Source: JABMMZ01 sp964505065
GTDB lineage: Bacteria > Bacteroidota > Bacteroidia > NS11-12g > UBA955
Length of the DNA: 64,000 bases
Direction: 5' to 3'
Assembly: GCA_964505065.1 (NCBI GenBank)
Contig: CAZDGF010000007.1
Location: forward strand, 4,718-68,717
The number at the start of each line of letters is the position of its first letter. Position 1 is the stretch's first letter. The translations under genes and the position numbers were made by a program. This document shows, piece by piece, positions 60,468-64,000 of this stretch. Under the pieces are notes generated by a model. The model worked only from the letters and a program-made list of their open reading frames with translations. It was not told where the DNA came from and searched no databases.

Positions 60468-63400
60468 TTAAACCACTACATTTACAATTCTGCCTTTTAC
60501 TACAATTACTTTTTTAGGTGCTTTGCCCTCCATATATTTTTGTGTTTGTTCGTTGGCAATAACTTCGTTTTCAATTTCTTTTAAATCTTTATCTAAAGCA
60601 AAATTGAGATTGAATTTTACCTTGCCATTAAATGAAATGGGGTAATTGAATTCATTTTCTACCAAATATTCAGCATTAAATATAGGCCAAGTAGCTTGGC
60701 TAATGCTTGCTGTATTGCCACACAAATGCCAAAGCTCCTCTGCAATATGCGGTGCATAAGGCGATAGTAGAATTAGGAAAGGTTCTAAAATAGCTCGTTT
60801 GTTACATTTTAATTCTTGCAGCTCATTAACACATACCATAAAGGCACTTACAGAGGTATTAAAACTAAAGTTTTCTATATCTTCGGTAGCTTTTTTAATG
60901 GTTTTATGTAAAATTTTAAGTTCAGCTTTGGTAGGCTCATCATTGCTTATTTCAAAATCTTCATTGGCATTGTTGTGAAACAAACGCCATGTCTTTTTCA
61001 AAAACCTATGTACACCCTCAATGCCTTGTGTACTCCAAGGTTTAGCATCTTGCAGCGGACCTAAAAACATTTCGTACAAACGCAAAGTATCTGCACCGTA
61101 TTGTGTGCAAATATCATCGGGGTTTACTACGTTATGCCATCGTTTAGACATTTTTCCAACTTCTGAAGTAGCATAAAATTTTCCATCTTCAAATTCGTAT
61201 TGAGCATTTTCAAATTCATTTGGTCTCCATTTTTTTAATGCCTCAATATCCACTTCATTATTTTTAACTAAGTTTATGTCAACATAAACAGAAGAAGTTT
61301 CAAATTGATTTATCAAACCAAACGAAACAAATTTATTAGAATTATTTACTCTATGGATTATGCTTGAAATTCCCTGTATCATTCCCTGATTTACCAATTT
61401 TTTAAACGGTTCATCAAAAGGCACTATACCTATATCTTTTAAAAATTTACACCAAAAACGGCTGTACAATAAATGTCCTACGGCATGCTCGCTACCACCC
61501 ACATATAAATCTATATTTTGCCAATAATCTATGGCTTCTTTACTTGCCAAAGCCTCTGTATTTTTGGCATCCATATACCTTAAAAAATACCAAGATGAGC
61601 CTGCCCAGCCTGGCATTGTGGTGGTTTCAAGAGGGTTGCCATTATAATTCCAATTAGCAGCTCTGGCTAAAGGTGGTTCGCCTGTTTCAGTTGGTAAAAA
61701 TTTATCTATTTCGGGCAATACCAATGGTAAGTCTTTTTCATCCATTGCTTTTGGTATGCCATTTTCATAATAAATAGGTATTGGCTCGCCCCAATAGCGT
61801 TGCCTGCCAAATACGGCATCTCGCAATCTGAAATTGGTTTTGCCTTTACCCAAGCCTTTTTTTTCTATGGTTTCAATGGCTTTTTTAATAGCATCTTTTA
61901 CTTCTAAACCATTTAAAAAATCGGAATTTATCATTTTGCCAATTTTGGCATCGTAGCTTTCTTCTTTTGCCACATCCCCCAGCCCCTTCTCCACAGGAGA
62001 AGGGGAGTGCGGTTCTACTACTTTCAAAATTGGCAATTTAAAATGTTTTGCAAAGGCATAATCTCTGCTATCGTGGGCTGGCACAGCCATTACTGCGCCT
62101 GTGCCATAGCCTGCCAATACATAATCGCCCACCCAAATGGGAATTTGCTTGCCTGTAAATGGATGACTAGCATAAGCACCTGTAAATACACCTGTAATAT
62201 TTTTCACATCAGCTTGTCGCTCTCTTTCGCTTCTTTTTTTAGTGCTTTCTATATAATCTAATACAGGCTCTAAATAATCTTTATGGGTTAGTTGCAATAC
62301 CAATTCATTTTCTGGTGCCAATGTTAAATATGAAACATCAAAAATAGTATCTGGACGTGTTGTAAAAACTTCAATAAATAAATTTTCTTCTTTTGCCTCA
62401 TCCCCCAGCCCCTTCTCCACTGAAGAAGGGGAGTCCGATTTGTGGTTAATTATGAAATTTTTAATTTTACTTAAAACATTTTCTATATTATTTAAAATTT
62501 CATCATTGGTAAATCGTATAACTTTAAAACCCAATTCATTTAATCTTAATGTTCTTGCCTCATCTGAAATTTTATGGTCGGGTAAATTGTGTATTAAGCC
62601 ATCAATTTCTATTATAAGTCTGTATTCAAAACAAACAAAATCAACAATAAACTTATCAATAATATGTTGCCTTCTAAATTTTGTGTTTTCAATTTGATTA
62701 TTTCTAATTTTTTGCCATATTATTTCTTCTGTTTCAGTAGGATTTTTTCTATGTTCTTTTGCAAAAGCAATAAGTTTATTATAGGTTTCCTTATCTGCTG
62801 TTTCGAACCAAAGTTTAATATCATTTTCTTTTGAATTTAGAGGGCTTTGTTCCCCCTCTCTTGCGGAGAGGGGGTTAGGTGGTGAGGCAAAGGGATATTC
62901 ACTAACTTTTGAATTATTTTCTAAATTTAGCGATGTATTTGAGTCAAAAGAATCCACTTCAAATGTTATAGAACACCCCTCGCTTTTGCCTATCCAATTG
63001 CGTTGCGCTTCTTTTATACTATCGCTCCAATCAAGCGTTTTTAAGCCGCTCAATAATCTATCTGCATAGGCAGAAATACGCAAACTCCATTGAGTCATTA
63101 ATTTTCGTTCTATAGGATAGCCCCCTCTTTCACTTACTCCATCTTTTATTTCATCGTTTGCCAATACCGAGCCTAATGCTGGACACCAATTTACCATGGT
63201 TTCACTTAAAAATGCTAAACGAAATTGAAGCAAAATATCCGATTGTTCTTTTTCGGAAAATGCTTGCCATTCTGTGTTTGTAAAATTCAAACTATCAGAT
63301 TGATAGCCCTTATCTTCAAATATTTTGATTAAGACTGAAATATCTTCTGCTTTATTACTTTTTGGATTATACCAACTATTAAACAATTGAATAAATATCC

Positions 63401-63812
63401 ATTGTGTCCATTTGTAATATTGTGCATCAGTAGTTTTAATTTCTCTACTCCAATCAAAAGAAAAACCAATATTATCTAGCTGTTGGCGGTAACGTGCTAT
63501 ATTTTCTTTGGTAGTTATTTCAGGGTGTTGTCCTGTTTGAATGGCATATTGCTCGGCAGGTAAGCCAAAAGCATCGTAGCCCATTGGGTGCAAAACATTA
63601 AAACCATTATGGCGTTTAAATCGTGCCACAATATCACTTGCTATATAACCCAAAGGATGTCCCACATGCAAGCCTGCACCACTGGGATAAGGAAACATAT
63701 CTAACACATAATACTTTGGTTTTTCAGAATTATTTTCAGCTTTAAAAGTTGTTTTTTCTGCCCAGTATTTCTGCCAGTTTTTTTCTATTGAATTAAAATG
63801 ATAAGATGCCAT
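60468..63812 (-). CDS. leuS: Leucyl-tRNA synthetase with in-frame DUF559 and hairpin-repeat insertions
   Basis: This enzyme charges tRNA-Leu and is essential. The HIGH motif is H49-V-G-H52, the editing T-rich motif TTRPDTIF is near 483-490, and KMSKR is near 886-890, followed by the anticodon-binding domain. Length is 1114 aa against about 920 expected in this phylum. The excess is explained by two in-frame insertions. One of about 170 residues (about 308-475) carries a complete DUF559 nuclease-like domain just before the CP1 editing motif. The other, of about 16 residues (about 602-617), has the peptide SPSPVEKGLGDVAKEE. The frame is open throughout and the core motifs are intact, so the enzyme is probably functional with the extra domain looped out. 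Confidence 0.95.
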   Translation of the reverse strand: MASYHFNSIEKNWQKYWAEKTTFKAENNSEKPKYYVLDMFPYPSGAGLHVGHPLGYIASDIVARFKRHNGFNVLHPMGYDAFGLPAEQYAIQTGQHPEITTKENIARYRQQLDNIGFSFDWSREIKTTDAQYYKWTQWIFIQLFNSWYNPKSNKAEDISVLIKIFEDKGYQSDSLNFTNTEWQAFSEKEQSDILLQFRLAFLSETMVNWCPALGSVLANDEIKDGVSERGGYPIERKLMTQWSLRISAYADRLLSGLKTLDWSDSIKEAQRNWIGKSEGCSITFEVDSFDSNTSLNLENNSKVSEYPFASPPNPLSAREGEQSPLNSKENDIKLWFETADKETYNKLIAFAKEHRKNPTETEEIIWQKIRNNQIENTKFRRQHIIDKFIVDFVCFEYRLIIEIDGLIHNLPDHKISDEARTLRLNELGFKVIRFTNDEILNNIENVLSKIKNFIINHKSDSPSSVEKGLGDEAKEENLFIEVFTTRPDTIFDVSYLTLAPENELVLQLTHKDYLEPVLDYIESTKKRSERERQADVKNITGVFTGAYASHPFTGKQIPIWVGDYVLAGYGTGAVMAVPAHDSRDYAFAKHFKLPILKVVEPHSPSPVEKGLGDVAKEESYDAKIGKMINSDFLNGLEVKDAIKKAIETIEKKGLGKGKTNFRLRDAVFGRQRYWGEPIPIYYENGIPKAMDEKDLPLVLPEIDKFLPTETGEPPLARAANWNYNGNPLETTTMPGWAGSSWYFLRYMDAKNTEALASKEAIDYWQNIDLYVGGSEHAVGHLLYSRFWCKFLKDIGIVPFDEPFKKLVNQGMIQGISSIIHRVNNSNKFVSFGLINQFETSSVYVDINLVKNNEVDIEALKKWRPNEFENAQYEFEDGKFYATSEVGKMSKRWHNVVNPDDICTQYGADTLRLYEMFLGPLQDAKPWSTQGIEGVHRFLKKTWRLFHNNANEDFEISNDEPTKAELKILHKTIKKATEDIENFSFNTSVSAFMVCVNELQELKCNKRAILEPFLILLSPYAPHIAEELWHLCGNTASISQATWPIFNAEYLVENEFNYPISFNGKVKFNLNFALDKDLKEIENEVIANEQTQKYMEGKAPKKVIVVKGRIVNVVV
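61961..62008 (-). repeat. Solo palindromic repeat inserted in frame in leuS (copy A)
   Basis: This 48-base sequence is nearly identical (45 of 48) to 62387-62434. It contains a perfect 10-bp stem, CCCCTTCTCC / GGAGAAGGGG (61983-61992 with 61996-62005), with a 3-nt loop. On the coding strand it reads SPSPVEKGLGDVAKEE within leuS, where homologous synthetases go directly from the EVIE-type strand to the KMINSDFLNG segment. Confidence 0.85.
62387..62892 (-). mobile_element. DUF559 nuclease element bounded by inverted hairpin repeats, inside leuS
   Basis: One end (62387-62434, copy B) has a hairpin at 62409-62431. The other end (about 62845-62892) has CCCCCTCTC...GAGAGGGGG at 62852-62874. The outer TTTGCCTCA sequence appears in opposite orientation at the two ends, giving terminal inverted repeats. 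Between them, in the leuS frame, lies a DUF559 domain (leuS residues about 345-454) with PTETEEIIWQKIRNNQ, FRRQHIIDKFIVDF, RLIIEIDGLIHN and GFKVIRFTNDEI. This is a PD-(D/E)xK-like fold related to Vsr endonucleases, with the D and E-x-D positions present. It looks like a mobile module whose ends and ORF both read through in frame. Confidence 0.7.
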
Positions 63813-63816
63813 AAAC

Positions 63817-63856
63817 TACAAAGTGCAAAAGTATTGAAAACCTTTTGCACTTTGTA
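63817..63856. terminator. 15-bp-stem hairpin between a T9SS type B gene and leuS
   Basis: TACAAAGTGCAAAAG (63817-63831) pairs perfectly with 63842-63856 around a 10-nt loop. It lies 34 bases after the stop of the upstream minus-strand gene and only 4 bases before the leuS start codon. It may end the upstream transcript, or shape the leuS leader if transcription reads through. No T-run follows. Confidence 0.55.
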
Positions 63857-63890
63857 AATAATGTTTAAATTATATATTGGCTCTTTGTTT

Positions 63891-64000
63891 CTACCTTAAT
63901 AGGGTAACTGTGCCTTCGTATTCATAAAGTTTTCCGTCAAATGCAGTTACTTTCACCACCCATGCATACACATCTTGTTGAGCATCATCGGTTTTGTATT
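63891..64000 (-). CDS. 3' end of a gliding-motility-associated (T9SS type B) protein (partial)
   Basis: On the minus strand the frame is open from the window edge to TAG at 63891-63893. The visible C-terminus includes DVYAWVVKVTAFDGKLYEYEG and ends in TVTLLR. This matches the last strands of the CHU_C/gliding-motility-associated C-terminal domain (DVYVWKV...G..TLIR), a type B T9SS sorting signal. Most of the gene lies beyond the window. Confidence 0.75.
   Translation of the reverse strand, partial: YKTDDAQQDVYAWVVKVTAFDGKLYEYEGTVTLLR

Noticed and set aside
62387..62892. Intein interpretation of the leuS insertion
   Set aside because: There is no Cys/Ser at the upstream junction, no His-Asn pair at the downstream junction, and no Hint-type blocks; the DUF559 fold explains the segment better.

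Overview
The window is A+T-rich DNA from a member of the Bacteroidota, probably near the Chitinophagales/Sphingobacteriia. Four kinds of evidence support this. Many secreted proteins end in type IX secretion (T9SS) sorting domains. Several genes are preceded by the Bacteroidota -7 promoter element TAnnTTTG. The window carries a class II ribonucleotide reductase, a bacterial GGGPS-like gene and a short CarB. The cluster dut / nucleotidyltransferase / TPR lipoprotein / DUF4292 / EnvC is also typical of this phylum. No tRNA, rRNA or CRISPR array was seen.

Region 1-19.7 kb is dominated by large T9SS cargo proteins: a BspA-like 26-residue-repeat protein cut by the window edge, a 408-aa protein, a LamG-containing protein and a beta-propeller-like protein. 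Between them lies a four-gene operon: a NarL-type response regulator, a TPR histidine kinase, a phospholipid-methyltransferase-like enzyme and an LtaS-like membrane sulfatase-fold enzyme. Three of the cargo genes and one 23-codon membrane-peptide ORF share a GGGGTTAACCCC-type palindrome. Its centre lies exactly 31.5 nt upstream of a -7 element in all four cases, which is the geometry of an activator site and suggests a small regulon.

Region 19.7-32.1 kb is mostly on the minus strand. It holds carB, a REP-associated transposase with its hairpins, an OmpA/TSP3 outer-membrane protein, a lipoprotein with a degenerate Rieske fold, 3-hydroxyacyl-CoA dehydrogenase, and the envelope operon from dut to envC.

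Region 32.1-42.7 kb has a membrane TPR-HTH regulator, two more T9SS cargo proteins (one a 2128-aa parallel beta-helix protein built of four modules) and a 24-bp tandem repeat.

Region 42.7-64 kb is mainly core genes: a Wzx-like flippase, pyrC, acpP-fabF-rnc, a photolyase, an IS200-like transposase with palindromes, nrdJ, GGGPS, an AI-2E family transporter, a DUF5916 outer-membrane protein, an unrecognised secreted protein and leuS. leuS is the most striking gene. A complete DUF559 nuclease domain, bounded by inverted hairpin repeats, is inserted in frame just before the editing domain, and a solo copy of the same repeat sits in frame about 130 codons downstream. This looks like a selfish element that survives inside an essential gene by being translated. 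The window ends in the 3' end of a gliding-motility-type (T9SS type B) protein gene.
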